A stretch of 64,000 bases of DNA from Bin34 sp963422415 (GCA_963422415.1 OY729430.1:2418001-2482000); one strand, 5' to 3'. Shown: positions 9,210-17,597, counted from the first letter of the stretch. Numbers and translations: made by a program. Notes: generated by a model not told the origin, from the sequence alone.

Positions 9210-9569
9210 TCAAACTTCCTCATAGAAAGTAATGCATGCATTGTCAGGATCCAGGACAGTAAATTCCCTTGATCCCCAAGGTTTGGTTTCCAGCTGTCCG
9301 TTGGGATGCACCACGTCCAAGTTCTGGCAGTGGGCATAGAAAGGATCAAGATCAGTAATCTTGATCCTGAACTGCGTGTCATTGGTTTTGGGATCAATGT
9401 GCCAACCCTCACTCCAAGTGAGGTGCAGGTCAATGTCATCACGCTGCAGGATAGTGTAGTCTTCATGCTTGCGGATGACATCAAAACCCAATTTGGTATA
9501 AAAATCTCCGGAGATTTCGATGTCATTGGTGGGAACTATCGGGGTAATGCGTGACATCCTGTGACTCAT
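9210..9569 (-). CDS. VOC (glyoxalase/bleomycin-resistance) superfamily protein
   Basis: About 119 residues with the beta-alpha-beta-beta-beta pattern of the vicinal oxygen chelate fold: RITPIVPTNDIEISGDFYTK, then KLGFDVIRKHEDYTILQRDD, and the C-terminal GSREFTVLDPDNACITFYEE. Such single-module proteins act as dimers, as lyases, dioxygenases, or binding proteins for antibiotics such as bleomycin. No specific activity can be assigned. The start is the ATG at 9569, preceded by GAGGA at 7 bases. The frame stays open about 160 codons further upstream, but that part is low-complexity and charged and lacks a family match. Confidence 0.8.
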   Translation of the reverse strand: MSHRMSRITPIVPTNDIEISGDFYTKLGFDVIRKHEDYTILQRDDIDLHLTWSEGWHIDPKTNDTQFRIKITDLDPFYAHCQNLDVVHPNGQLETKPWGSREFTVLDPDNACITFYEEV

Positions 9570-10030
9570 GTTGGTTTCCTCGCTGTTCATTCCAGTTTGC
9601 ATATTCTGCATCAAGGCGGACGTACCGAATCCTCCTATCCTTCTGCTGGCCTTTCGGGCGTTGCCTTCCTTTCTGCTTGGCGAACACGGGGCGTTTGGAA
9701 TGGCGTTGCCATTCCAAATTCCCTGCAAGAACTCCTTGGCGAGATTTCCTTCCTCTGTTGCTGCCACCTCAACTGTCTTTTCGGTCAATTCTTCAATCAG
9801 CCGCTTGGCTTTGGATTGCGAAGGCGTCAGAGGTTTTTTCTGCCCTTCAGACTTTGCGGACAATGGGGCCATGGCATCACTCAGGGCAGACTTGAATCGG
9901 TGCAGGACAACGATAGCCATGCTACACCAAAGTCTCTTTTTTTCTTGGGCGGCGCATACCTGAGAATGCCCTTTTTCCGGTCTTGTGCCTGTGCTAGACT
10001 GCGCGCGTTTTGCATTTCCGGGAGCTCTCA
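9570..10030. other. Intergenic or upstream extension region, no clear gene
   Basis: 461 bases between the VOC gene and the enolase-superfamily gene. The minus strand stays open in the VOC frame, with a charged stretch (KAKRLIEELTEKTVEVAATE) after an ATG near 9921. This could be a separate domain, a fused decayed gene, or chance. The plus strand is also open but reads like a shadow. Nothing else was recognised. Confidence 0.3.
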
Positions 10031-11200
10031 ATGTCTGATCTGACAATCTCATCAATTTCACTTTCCAAGTACCAATTTGTCAAGCAGGACCTTGGGACGG
10101 ACTACAATGGGTTCAATCTGGTCTACGAGCCAGGTGCAATCTTGACGACCAGTGGCTATGTCCTGACGATTCAAACCGCAGGCGGTCTAAGAGGGGAGTT
10201 TGCCGGAGGGCAAGACGCAGACTACTCGCAGCTGCCCAAGCTTGCTCCATACTTGTTGGGACGCCATGCCTTGGAAAGGGAGCGATTTTACTCTGATATA
10301 ACCCGCGCCTTGCGCCAGGTGGCCCGGATAGGCCTTGCGCCGCTGGACTGTGCCCTGTGGGATCTGGCAGGAAAATTCCACGAGGTCCCGTTGTACCGCT
10401 TGTTGGGCGGGTACAAGACCAAGGTGCCGTGCTATGCCAGCACCTATCACGGAGACGAACAAAAGGAGGGCCTCAACTCGCCCGAGGCCTATGCCGACTT
10501 CGCCCGGCAGTGTCGGGAGATGGGGTATCCGGCCTTCAAGATACATGGTTGGGGGCAGGCGCCCATTGCCCAAGAGGTAGCCAATGTAGAGAAGGTGGCC
10601 GAAGCCGTGGGCAACGACATGGATCTCATGCTGGACCCGGCCTGCGAGTTTCACACCTTTGCCGATGTGCTCAAGGTGGGCCGAGCCTGCGATCGCCACA
10701 ACTACTTCTGGTATGAAGACCCGGGCCGAGATGGCGGCATCTCACAGTTCATGCACCGCAAACTGCGCCAGCTGATCACCACTCCCTTGCTCATGACCGA
10801 ACATGTGCGCACCTTGCAACCCCACATTGATTTTGCATTGGCGGACGCCACGGACTACATTCGTGGAGACATTGGGTACGATGGCATTACAGGGGTCATG
10901 AAATTGGCCCACGCCTGCGAGGCTCTGGGTCTTGATATCGAATTCCATGGTCCAGGACCCGCGGCCCGGCACTGCATGGCCGCGATTCGCAACACGAATT
11001 ACTATGAAATGGGACTGGTGCATCCCAAGGCGCCCAGTTCAGGCGCATCCCCTCTCTACACTGACGGCTATGCCGACACTCTGACTTCCATTGACGCCGA
11101 GGGGTGTGTGCCCGTACCGCAGGAACATGGCTTGGGAGTGACCCTGAATTGGGATTGGATCCGCCACCAACAAGTTGACTCCATGGAGTTTACCGTGTAG
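10031..11200 (+). CDS. Enolase superfamily protein (mandelate racemase/acid-sugar dehydratase type)
   Basis: A 389-residue member of the mandelate racemase / muconate lactonizing enzyme branch. After the capping domain, the barrel shows FKIHGW in place of the usual Lys-x-Lys motif. Metal-ligand positions follow in LMLDPACEF (Asp), WYEDPGRD (Glu) and MTEHVR (Glu). A His near the C-terminal end (EFHGPGPAARH) could act as the other base. A Lys-x-His arrangement is known from some acid-sugar dehydratases, so dehydration of an aldonate or uronate-type acid is a fair guess but unproven. The start is the ATG at 10031, after GGGAG; an upstream ATG at 10010 is less likely. It stands alone, convergent with the UroD-like gene. 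Confidence 0.85.
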   Translation: MSDLTISSISLSKYQFVKQDLGTDYNGFNLVYEPGAILTTSGYVLTIQTAGGLRGEFAGGQDADYSQLPKLAPYLLGRHALERERFYSDITRALRQVARIGLAPLDCALWDLAGKFHEVPLYRLLGGYKTKVPCYASTYHGDEQKEGLNSPEAYADFARQCREMGYPAFKIHGWGQAPIAQEVANVEKVAEAVGNDMDLMLDPACEFHTFADVLKVGRACDRHNYFWYEDPGRDGGISQFMHRKLRQLITTPLLMTEHVRTLQPHIDFALADATDYIRGDIGYDGITGVMKLAHACEALGLDIEFHGPGPAARHCMAAIRNTNYYEMGLVHPKAPSSGASPLYTDGYADTLTSIDAEGCVPVPQEHGLGVTLNWDWIRHQQVDSMEFTV

Positions 11201-11206
11201 TGCGGG

Positions 11207-12184
11207 CTAGGCGCGGGCAGCCTCTACCACCGCACTTAGATTGGCGTCGGGTGATTCCAGTTTCACGACACAGTCGGGCGCCAGAATCAAACCGGTTCCC
11301 GGGACCGTGGCGCGGGCTTCCCGCACCATGGCGCGGCACTCCTCGCCGCTGGCCTGTGCCAGAGTGTCTAGGGAAAGCCCCGCCGCCAACGCCTTGTCTG
11401 TCAGCTGGCGGGCCTGTGCCAGATCCGGATTGGAACCACCTGCCGCCCAGCTAAGGCAATTTACGTCCATTAGGCTGGCCTCGGCCAACATGATCTCATT
11501 TCCACAGACGTGCAGCATGCGAATGGGAGCCACCTTGATGGTTTCTGCCAGATCCTGATCATAGGCCAATCCAAACTCTTGGTATTCGGCTGTTGAAAGA
11601 ACGCGATGGCTGGCCTGTTGCGTGGCCAGAAAGAATCCTGAGACCCCTACCTCAAGGCAGGCCGCTGCGTAGGCAACCACAGTATCTCGAATCACGCGCA
11701 GGGCGCCATGCAGCACAGTGGGATCCGATCGCAAATGATCATAGACTTGATCTCCTGCCAGCTTTTGTGCGAGCGTCAGCGGACTGAAGAGAGTCATCAG
11801 ATAAGGGACTTCGTCTTGGAGAATCTTTCCTACATGACCACACATCTCCAGTTCCCTGCACAAAGCGCCTGTGGAAGGAGAAAGTGGAGCCAAGTTGGAC
11901 CAGTCCCCCACGGACTGTATGGGAGAGCTGATTACGGTCGGGGCTTGCGCATCACTAGCGCCAAACTGTATGCCCGCGCCCCAATCCTGGACTCCGTAGA
12001 GGCCACTAGGGGTCAATTTGATGAGATCCAAGTCGAACTTGCGGGCAAAATCCACAGTGATGTGGGCCAGTTGCCTAGGGGCGCGATCTCGCAGATGATA
12101 ATGTTTCCACAAGCTGACAGGGGGGGCGTCAATGTCAGAGCCTTCCAAGGCGCCCAAGACTCGCTGCCAATGAATGCTGTTCAC
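11207..12184 (-). CDS. Uroporphyrinogen decarboxylase (UroD) family protein
   Basis: About 325 residues of the UroD/methyltransferase barrel family. Visible features are the N-terminal WQRVLGALEGSD and the late LHVCGN, whose His and Cys fit the zinc site of the methylcobamide:CoM methyltransferase branch. These argue for a cobamide- or corrinoid-linked methyltransferase-like protein rather than haem-pathway HemE. The match is loose and the substrate unknown. The start is taken as GTG at 12184, which follows GGAGA by 6 bases; the frame is open to 12229. It is convergent with the enolase-superfamily gene (6 bp apart) and lies downstream of a gap with an FNR-type palindrome. The haem genes at 14.7-17.4 kb are a separate unit. 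Confidence 0.75.
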   Translation of the reverse strand: MNSIHWQRVLGALEGSDIDAPPVSLWKHYHLRDRAPRQLAHITVDFARKFDLDLIKLTPSGLYGVQDWGAGIQFGASDAQAPTVISSPIQSVGDWSNLAPLSPSTGALCRELEMCGHVGKILQDEVPYLMTLFSPLTLAQKLAGDQVYDHLRSDPTVLHGALRVIRDTVVAYAAACLEVGVSGFFLATQQASHRVLSTAEYQEFGLAYDQDLAETIKVAPIRMLHVCGNEIMLAEASLMDVNCLSWAAGGSNPDLAQARQLTDKALAAGLSLDTLAQASGEECRAMVREARATVPGTGLILAPDCVVKLESPDANLSAVVEAARA

Positions 12185-12273
12185 TGCATTTCTCCAATGT
12201 TTTGATCTTAAGTGGATTGGCCTTTCCAAGACGAAACTTGATCCAGCACTCGGGTCCCTCCCATTTTGCCTGA

Positions 12274-12287
12274 TTGATCTGAATCAA
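12274..12287. promoter_or_regulatory. Perfect FNR/CRP-type palindrome
   Basis: TTGATCTGAATCAA fits the FNR consensus TTGAT-N4-ATCAA with no mismatch. It sits about 90 bases upstream of the UroD-like start and 87 bases upstream of a strong plus-strand promoter. A CRP/FNR-family regulator could bind here; which gene it serves is not clear, since neither promoter shows textbook spacing. Confidence 0.45.
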
Positions 12288-12373
12288 TGGAAAAGAGCCG
12301 CATAGCTTTGCTTTTGCATACTCTACTCTTCCCCCGGATCGCGAAGCTCAAGGAGCAAGGTCTCCGTGGAGTA

Positions 12374-12402
12374 TTGAGAGTGGAGTGGATCCATGCTATA
12401 AT
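12374..12402 (+). promoter_or_regulatory. Strong sigma-70-type promoter
   Basis: TTGAGA at 12374-12379, a 17-base spacer, and a perfect TATAAT at 12397-12402. Transcription would begin near 12409. No protein gene lies downstream on this strand; a strong terminator follows after about 50 bases. Confidence 0.65.
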
Positions 12403-12408
12403 GTCCTT

Positions 12409-12493
12409 GCTGGGCTGGAAATTGGTTTTTTGCATCGCACCCCTTTAGCCCAGAAAACACGAGAGCCGCTCAAGCGGCTCTCGTGTTTTCTGG
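12409..12493 (+). ncRNA. Candidate small RNA of about 85 nt
   Basis: The stretch is bounded by the promoter at 12374-12402 and a 21 bp inverted repeat at 12450-12493. Bases 12410-12416 (CTGGGCT) can pair with 12447-12453 (AGCCCAG), closing a 30-base loop with a T-rich run. That helix shares four bases with the terminator stem, so two folds could compete. No tRNA shape, open frame with a ribosome site, or known RNA motif was seen. It could be a regulatory RNA, or only a promoter next to a terminator that serves the opposite strand. Confidence 0.45.
12450..12493. terminator. Bidirectional terminator hairpin
   Basis: A perfect 21 bp stem (12450-12470 with 12473-12493) around a 2-base turn; the realistic core is GAGAGCCGCT paired with AGCGGCTCTC, flanked by TGTTTTC on either strand. 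On the minus strand it closes the MDR dehydrogenase gene, whose stop is at 12498. On the plus strand it would end the candidate small RNA. Confidence 0.75.
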
Positions 12494-12497
12494 GGAT

Positions 12498-13526
12498 CTA
12501 AGGGAACTTCGCTCCCAGCTTGAGATAGTTGTCCATGTCAGTCGCTATGCGGGGATATGCCTGTGCCAAGTCCTCAAAGTTGACTATGGGTTGCACAAGC
12601 GCCTCGGCATTGATTTGACCTTGGGTCAGGAGTCGCCAAGCCACGTCTACAATCCTTGACTCGTCCCAGTTAGGAAAGTCGGGATTGGGCTCGCTGCAGG
12701 ACCGGCTGAACACAATCTGAATCCTGTTGTGATGCGCTTCCGCCCCAAAATCCAGTCCCGCGGGATATATGCCAGGAAAGGCGCCCGCCACTATGGTTCC
12801 ACCATACGCCGCAGCCCGCATGGCCTGATTGAGGGCACTATAGTGCCCACTGTACTCGATGCACACATCGGCTCCTCGTTTGTCTGTGAGGTGGCGCACC
12901 TCCATGCCCACGTCCACCGCAGCGGGATCCAGCACGACATCAGCCCCCAGTTCCAACGCCAGAGCCCGGCGGCTGGCCACAGGCTCAACGGCAATGGTGA
13001 GACAGGCACCTGCGGCGCGGACCACCTGCAAGGCGCAGAGACCAATGGCCCCCATGCCAAAGACAACGACCTCGTCTCCTAGGCGCACGTTACCGTCGCG
13101 CACGGCTCCAACCGCGAAATCCACGGGATCCAAGCAACACGCCGCCTGCCACGAAACGGAAGCGGGCAGAAGCCGGGCCTTGCTTTCCGGCCAAGTATGG
13201 ACTTCCCTGAAGGGACCATAGGCAAATGCCATGTCGCCGATCACAAAACTGGTTACATCCACACCAACCTCTGTTACGACGCCTATGGCAGTGTTGCCGA
13301 GTGGCCACGGAAACTTGAAGTCATTGACCCTTTGCCGAAACATCTTGTATTCGTTGTCATACTGGCCACGGGCAATGCCATAGCCCTTGAAGAAGGCCAT
13401 CTCGGTGCCATGCTTGGCCGCGGCGAATGTAGTCTGTACACGGATTTCGTTTGGGGCCAGCTGCGGCAACACATATTCCTTGAACTCGGCAACGCCCCGC
13501 GCGGTAGCCATCAGTTCTTTCGGCAT
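12498..13526 (-). CDS. Zinc-type alcohol dehydrogenase-like (MDR superfamily) oxidoreductase
   Basis: A 342-residue medium-chain dehydrogenase/reductase. The GroES-like half contains KHGTEMAFFKGYG and GNTAIGVVTEVG. The Rossmann half starts with VVFGMGAIGLCALQ (GxGxxG) and an acidic residue at the end of the next strand (IAVEP), which favours NAD. The four-cysteine structural zinc lobe is absent, as in the sorbitol-dehydrogenase-like and bacteriochlorophyllide-like branches. A sugar or polyol substrate is plausible but unproven. It ends 5 bases before the hairpin at 12450-12493. The next gene upstream, an unknown protein, is 148 bp away on the same strand. Confidence 0.85.
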   Translation of the reverse strand: MPKELMATARGVAEFKEYVLPQLAPNEIRVQTTFAAAKHGTEMAFFKGYGIARGQYDNEYKMFRQRVNDFKFPWPLGNTAIGVVTEVGVDVTSFVIGDMAFAYGPFREVHTWPESKARLLPASVSWQAACCLDPVDFAVGAVRDGNVRLGDEVVVFGMGAIGLCALQVVRAAGACLTIAVEPVASRRALALELGADVVLDPAAVDVGMEVRHLTDKRGADVCIEYSGHYSALNQAMRAAAYGGTIVAGAFPGIYPAGLDFGAEAHHNRIQIVFSRSCSEPNPDFPNWDESRIVDVAWRLLTQGQINAEALVQPIVNFEDLAQAYPRIATDMDNYLKLGAKFP

Positions 13527-13674
13527 GCGACAATCCCCTTGATGTAATCGTGAACAATGAGCTTGAGCAGGGATATGCCTTGTGCATCGTCACCAAGGCC
13601 TAACGACGCGGCAACGAAGGTCAAGGAAAAAATCAGAGGGCAGCGGCGGGAAGATCCAAGATGGGCGTCAGGTG

Positions 13675-14544
13675 TCAAGTGGAATCCGAGGGAATCCACT
13701 GTACGTTGTGCCACTGGTTGCGCTTTACAAAATAGACTCGGCTTTCGCCGGTCACCAAGTGTTGGGCCTGTTGTCCGACAAAGCGCGCCTGCTTGAATTC
13801 CATCTCAAATTCCCCGCTGTTGGGCACGAAGCCATCCTGAATGATCTTGTGTTGAATGGTGGCTTCGGGGTTGAAGAAGATCAACTGGTTCACTCGGGCC
13901 AGTTCGCCTAGCCTCCGGTTGAATTCCGTGCCCGGTTCCGCGGTCAGAGTATCCATGTCACGCTGGGATCCGCCGTGCACGTTGAACTTCGAAATCGGCA
14001 ATTCCACCCATACGATGAAGCAGGAAACGCTCGCAGTCAGAGGCAGGCCCACGCCCTTGACGCTTTCAGCAAAACCCCGGGGCTTGACGCACCACCGTCC
14101 TTGCTCCAGCCTTGGGTCGTAGAGAGAGGTGCTGTTCAATTCTAGGCGTCCCCAGCCTCCGGCCGATTCCATGGCCAAGTCGACATATTCCTCAAAGTCA
14201 TCTTCGAAAATCCGATCATGACGGTCGCTCCAAGCGATGACTGACTTGTTGCGGATGGGCAGTCCTTGGGGAGTCTCAACCCGAGTGTAAATATGGGGAT
14301 AGGCCCCTGTCTCGTCATGGGCGAAGGCCTGCCGCCACTCTTGGAGATAGCTTTCGCGGGCCCAGTCTTCAGTGCCGCCGAACTGCGCGCTACCCGACCA
14401 GTCCCGGTCCCGGACCGTAAAAATATCCTTGATGAGGTAAAACTGCTGCGCCTCGCCACCGGGCAGCAGGCGGGCGCGTTCGTCCAGAGGCTTGACTTCG
14501 AATCCGAGGTCTCGAATCCAAGATCCGAATCGCCTTGCGATCAT
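13675..14544 (-). CDS. Uncharacterised protein with a beta-rich module
   Basis: A 289-residue protein that I cannot name. It has no signal peptide or membrane helix. Features are an early KDIFTVRDRDW, a segment PIRNKSVIAWSDRHD, a Trp/Gly-rich GGWGRLELNST, and GRWCVKPRGFAESVKGVGLP leading into a hydrophobic strand SVSCFIVWVELP. From memory, related Trp-Cys-x-Pro segments occur in uncharacterised Chloroflexota proteins, often next to cell-wall hydrolase domains. This is a weak recollection, not a search result. The ATG follows GGAG by 8 bases. It lies 154 bp downstream of hemB on the same strand, but no functional link to haem synthesis is suggested. Confidence 0.6.
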   Translation of the reverse strand: MIARRFGSWIRDLGFEVKPLDERARLLPGGEAQQFYLIKDIFTVRDRDWSGSAQFGGTEDWARESYLQEWRQAFAHDETGAYPHIYTRVETPQGLPIRNKSVIAWSDRHDRIFEDDFEEYVDLAMESAGGWGRLELNSTSLYDPRLEQGRWCVKPRGFAESVKGVGLPLTASVSCFIVWVELPISKFNVHGGSQRDMDTLTAEPGTEFNRRLGELARVNQLIFFNPEATIQHKIIQDGFVPNSGEFEMEFKQARFVGQQAQHLVTGESRVYFVKRNQWHNVQWIPSDST

Positions 14545-14698
14545 GAAGCAGCTCCGTCTCGATCAATTCTTGCCGTGTCAATACCGCATTGCGGCAAACC
14601 ATGGAACGATGCAGGAAATTATACCCATCTTCGCACCCGAGCACCCGACCCCGCCACTGGGAGACGCATCCGCCCCTTGCGTCGGGACTGCCAGAAAC

Positions 14699-15679
14699 CT
14701 ACAGTCTCGCTGCCATGTCCTTGGCATGGTACGTGATGATCTGGTCGGCTCCCGCCCGCAACATGGAAGTCAGCACCTCCCGGACCGCATGCTCTTCCTG
14801 CAACCAACCTTGCGCGGCCGCCGCCTTCAACATGGAATATTCTCCACTGACATTGTAGTTAAAAACGAGGGCTTCCGGAATCCGAGACCTGATCTCCCAG
14901 GTAACGTCCAGATATGACAGAGCCGGTTTCACCATGATCATGTCAGCCCCTTGCGCCAGATCCAGCTGTACTTCACGCAAGGCTTCGCGACGATTGGCTG
15001 GATCCATTTGATACGTGCTGCGGTTCCCGAATTGAGGTGCCCCGTCAGCCGCTTCCCGAAAGGGGCCATAGAAGGCCGAAGCGTATTTCACGGCATACGA
15101 GAGTATCGACACCTTCTCTCGCCCCTCGGCATCCAATGCCGCGCGAATGGCTTGCACCATATTGTCCATCATGCCGCTGGGAGCCACCACATCGGCTCCT
15201 GCCGCCGCATGACTGAGGGCGATTTGCTGCAGAATGTCCAACGTGGGATCGTTCAAAACATGGCCTTGGGCATCCGTGATTCCACAGTGCCCACTGACGG
15301 TATAGCTGCAAAGGCACACATCCGTCATGATCAGCATTTCGGGTACGGCATCCTTGATGGCCTTCACGGCCTTGGGGATTATGCCCTCTCGGGCGTAGCT
15401 AGCGGATCCGCGCGCATCCTTGAATTCAGGCACGCCAAAGAGCAGTACGCGCGCGAGGCCTAGCGCCTGCAGTTGTCGGGCCTCGCGCGCCAGCAAGTCC
15501 ACCGTCAACCGGTATTGTCCCGGCATCGCGGGAATGGGGGTGCGCGTATCCCGGCCTGGTTCCACAAAGACAGGATAAGTCAGCAAATCGGGGTGCAACC
15601 GGTTCTCCCTGATCAAGGAGCGCATCGGCGGAGTCTGCCGTAGACGCCGAGGCCGGGTGGCGGTGGAAAATCTATACAT
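14699..15679 (-). CDS. hemB: Delta-aminolevulinic acid dehydratase (porphobilinogen synthase)
   Basis: Condenses two 5-aminolevulinate molecules to porphobilinogen. The 326-residue product shows the zinc-binding cysteines in DVCLCSYTVSGHCGI. The first Schiff-base lysine lies in SYAVKYASAFYGPFRE and the second in DMIMVKPALSYLD. The presence of the cysteine cluster suggests a zinc rather than a magnesium enzyme. The start at 15679 follows GGGAGAAG and overlaps the hemD stop by 8 bp, so translation is probably coupled. It is the last gene of a hemC-hemD-hemB unit. The frame is open to 15715, but that would extend further into hemD. Confidence 0.96.
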   Translation of the reverse strand: MYRFSTATRPRRLRQTPPMRSLIRENRLHPDLLTYPVFVEPGRDTRTPIPAMPGQYRLTVDLLAREARQLQALGLARVLLFGVPEFKDARGSASYAREGIIPKAVKAIKDAVPEMLIMTDVCLCSYTVSGHCGITDAQGHVLNDPTLDILQQIALSHAAAGADVVAPSGMMDNMVQAIRAALDAEGREKVSILSYAVKYASAFYGPFREAADGAPQFGNRSTYQMDPANRREALREVQLDLAQGADMIMVKPALSYLDVTWEIRSRIPEALVFNYNVSGEYSMLKAAAAQGWLQEEHAVREVLTSMLRAGADQIITYHAKDMAARL

Positions 15680-16478
15680 TGGCTTCTCCCGCATGGAAGG
15701 AATGTCGCTGTGCAAACCAAGTGCTCATTCGGGCAACCATGTTCGCTTCCGACGGATTCTGGCATACAACCTGTGCCACCGTGCCGTATTCCGCAAGCGC
15801 AGTGGCCGTGGCATGACCGATGCAGGCCCAACACACTCTGTCCCCACCATGGTCCCAAGGCCTCCCTTGCCGTGCAGCCTGCATGAAGCAGTGCACTCCT
15901 GAGGAGCTAGTGAAGGTTATGGCATCAAAGCCGTTCGCCAGACTTTGCATGTCACACGCCAGGGTGCGGCTGCAGGACACCCGCAGGACAGGCCGGAATT
16001 TGCTGTGGGGATGCTGGGTCAGCAGCCCTGTCAAGACAGGACCCGGGCCTCGATTGGAGCCCAAGACCAACAATCTGTCGTCCTGATCCAGATCCAGTTG
16101 CACGGCCAAGGACAGAGGGTTGGACCAATCGTATATGAAACCGGGATTGTGTCCCGTGCTTTCCGCATACGTCTTGGCCGAGGACTGTCCCATGGTTGCG
16201 ATCCGAGTTTCCGGCCCGAGAGCGGCAAGGAGCTTGGGGGCATTGGCCCATAGGGCAATTACGCTGGGACTGGGCAGCATCAGCCAATTGCACCAAGCCA
16301 AGTCCGTCCTCAGAGAACTTGGGGCAAGGTGCAAGGCAGGGGCAATTTCAAGAGCGGGAATGGACACGGGAATAGCCCCGATTTGATGCAATCGAGCTTG
16401 CAGAGAGAACCCCAGACTGCGGGATCGGGTGATCACCACTCGCTTGCCTCGCAAGGGGTGAGACCCTCTTACAGCCAT
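15672..16478 (-). CDS. hemD: Uroporphyrinogen-III synthase
   Basis: Cyclises hydroxymethylbilane to uroporphyrinogen III with inversion of ring D. The family is poorly conserved. The 268-residue product shows the starting strand RGKRVVITRSRSLG, a middle KTYAESTGHNPGFI, and the conserved late segment FDAITFTSSSGVHCFM followed by CWACIGHATATALAEYG. Position between hemC and hemB makes the call firm. I use the ATG at 16478; one at 16487 is also possible. Both overlap the hemC 3' end (stop at 16469), indicating coupled translation. The open frame extends to 16697, but that part only shadows hemC. Confidence 0.92.
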   Translation of the reverse strand: MAVRGSHPLRGKRVVITRSRSLGFSLQARLHQIGAIPVSIPALEIAPALHLAPSSLRTDLAWCNWLMLPSPSVIALWANAPKLLAALGPETRIATMGQSSAKTYAESTGHNPGFIYDWSNPLSLAVQLDLDQDDRLLVLGSNRGPGPVLTGLLTQHPHSKFRPVLRVSCSRTLACDMQSLANGFDAITFTSSSGVHCFMQAARQGRPWDHGGDRVCWACIGHATATALAEYGTVAQVVCQNPSEANMVARMSTWFAQRHSFHAGEANV

Positions 16479-17374
16479 GCGAGGCATCCCTGTGCAATCA
16501 TGTCGGCTGCCACCTGGGCCGCGGTGTGGCCAGGGTCCGCATCCGTGGCCCTGCCGTAAATGCGTCTTTGCCCATCGGGCGACATCAGGGCCGCCTCCAA
16601 CACTATCTCCCCTCTGATCAGCCGACTCAATGTCGCGACGGCCAGAGCGCATCCACCTCCCAAATGGACCAACAGGCTTCTTTCCGCATGCACGCATCGT
16701 TGGGTTGGCACGTGATTAAGAGGAGCCAGCAATCTTCGCAATACGGAGTCTGCAGTCCGACACTGCAGAGCCAGCGCCCCTTGAGCCGGCGCCGTGAAGT
16801 GTCTTGCGACATCAAAGCGGTAGGCTATCCTCTCCGCCAGTCCGAGACGCTCCAAGCCGCATACGGCGACCATCAAGGCTTCGCAGGTGGCATTTTCATC
16901 CATGTGGCGGATTCGGGTGTCGACATTGCCCCTGACTTGAATACACTGGAATTGCCTTCCGAGGGAAGCCAACAGCCGCCGCCGCCGGGGACTGCCCGTA
17001 CCAATTCGGGACCCCACCGCCAATTGTGCGAAGTCGATCCCGGCCCTTGTTACCAAGGCATCTGCCGGGTCCTCTCGCGCCGTGACCGCACCAATCATCA
17101 GGTCGGGATGCAATTTGACAGGCAGGTCCTTGAAGGCGTGAACCGCCATATCCACTTCTGCCTCGTGCAAGGCCCGTTCCAGGCCCGAAGTGAAGATCCC
17201 GGGCTTCGGGAATTCTGTGAGAGCCCTCTGCCGGTCCTGATCGCCCCGGGTAGTGATTTCCACTTGCCGAAAATGGAACTCGGGATACAGCCGGGTCAAC
17301 TCGACCTGAATGCGCGTGGTCTGTCGGCGAGCCATCAGGGAAGATCGAGTCCCAATTCTTATGATCGGGGGCAT
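16469..17374 (-). CDS. hemC: Porphobilinogen deaminase (hydroxymethylbilane synthase)
   Basis: Polymerises four porphobilinogens into hydroxymethylbilane. The 301-residue product starts PPIIRIGTRSSLMARRQT, the normal family N terminus. The dipyrromethane cofactor cysteine is in HLGGGCALAV. Other conserved parts are DMAVHAFKDLPVKL, SRIGTGSPRRR, and APAQGALALQC. The start is chosen as the ATG at 17374 on family length, since the frame to 17464 adds 30 unrelated residues. It is first in the hemC-hemD-hemB unit and divergent from the MerR-like gene. hemA, hemL, and hemE are not in the window. Confidence 0.95.
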   Translation of the reverse strand: MPPIIRIGTRSSLMARRQTTRIQVELTRLYPEFHFRQVEITTRGDQDRQRALTEFPKPGIFTSGLERALHEAEVDMAVHAFKDLPVKLHPDLMIGAVTAREDPADALVTRAGIDFAQLAVGSRIGTGSPRRRRLLASLGRQFQCIQVRGNVDTRIRHMDENATCEALMVAVCGLERLGLAERIAYRFDVARHFTAPAQGALALQCRTADSVLRRLLAPLNHVPTQRCVHAERSLLVHLGGGCALAVATLSRLIRGEIVLEAALMSPDGQRRIYGRATDADPGHTAAQVAADMIAQGCLAWL

Positions 17375-17519
17375 AGGCGCTAGGGTCCAAGGTCGCTCAT
17401 AGAGAGATTCATCAGGTATTATCTCAGAGGCTAAGCTGGAATAGCTCTGTATTCCCGGTCCCATGGCATGGCCGTTGCCCTGTCAACTTGGCGCAAGGTC
17501 GATCCAGGCCTTGGCAGGT

Positions 17520-17548
17520 TTGAGCAAAATATCTTCTGCTCTTACAAT
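17520..17548 (+). promoter_or_regulatory. Sigma-70-type promoter for the MerR-like gene
   Basis: TTGAGC at 17520-17525, 17 bases, then TACAAT at 17543-17548. The predicted start, near 17555, gives a 43-base leader that contains AAGGGAG just before the ATG at 17598. Confidence 0.5.
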
Positions 17549-17597
17549 TGGGTAGACTCAGAAGCCACAAACGAGGCCGACTTTAAGGGAGTTGATT

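Noticed and set aside
10031..11200. The enolase-superfamily gene as the missing menC
   Set aside because: o-Succinylbenzoate synthase needs the Lys-x-Lys motif; here it is Lys-x-His, and the gene lies 10 kb from the men operon.
11207..12184. The UroD-like gene as haem-pathway hemE
   Set aside because: The His-x-Cys motif and loose overall match fit the corrinoid methyltransferase branch better, and it is not in the hemCDB unit.
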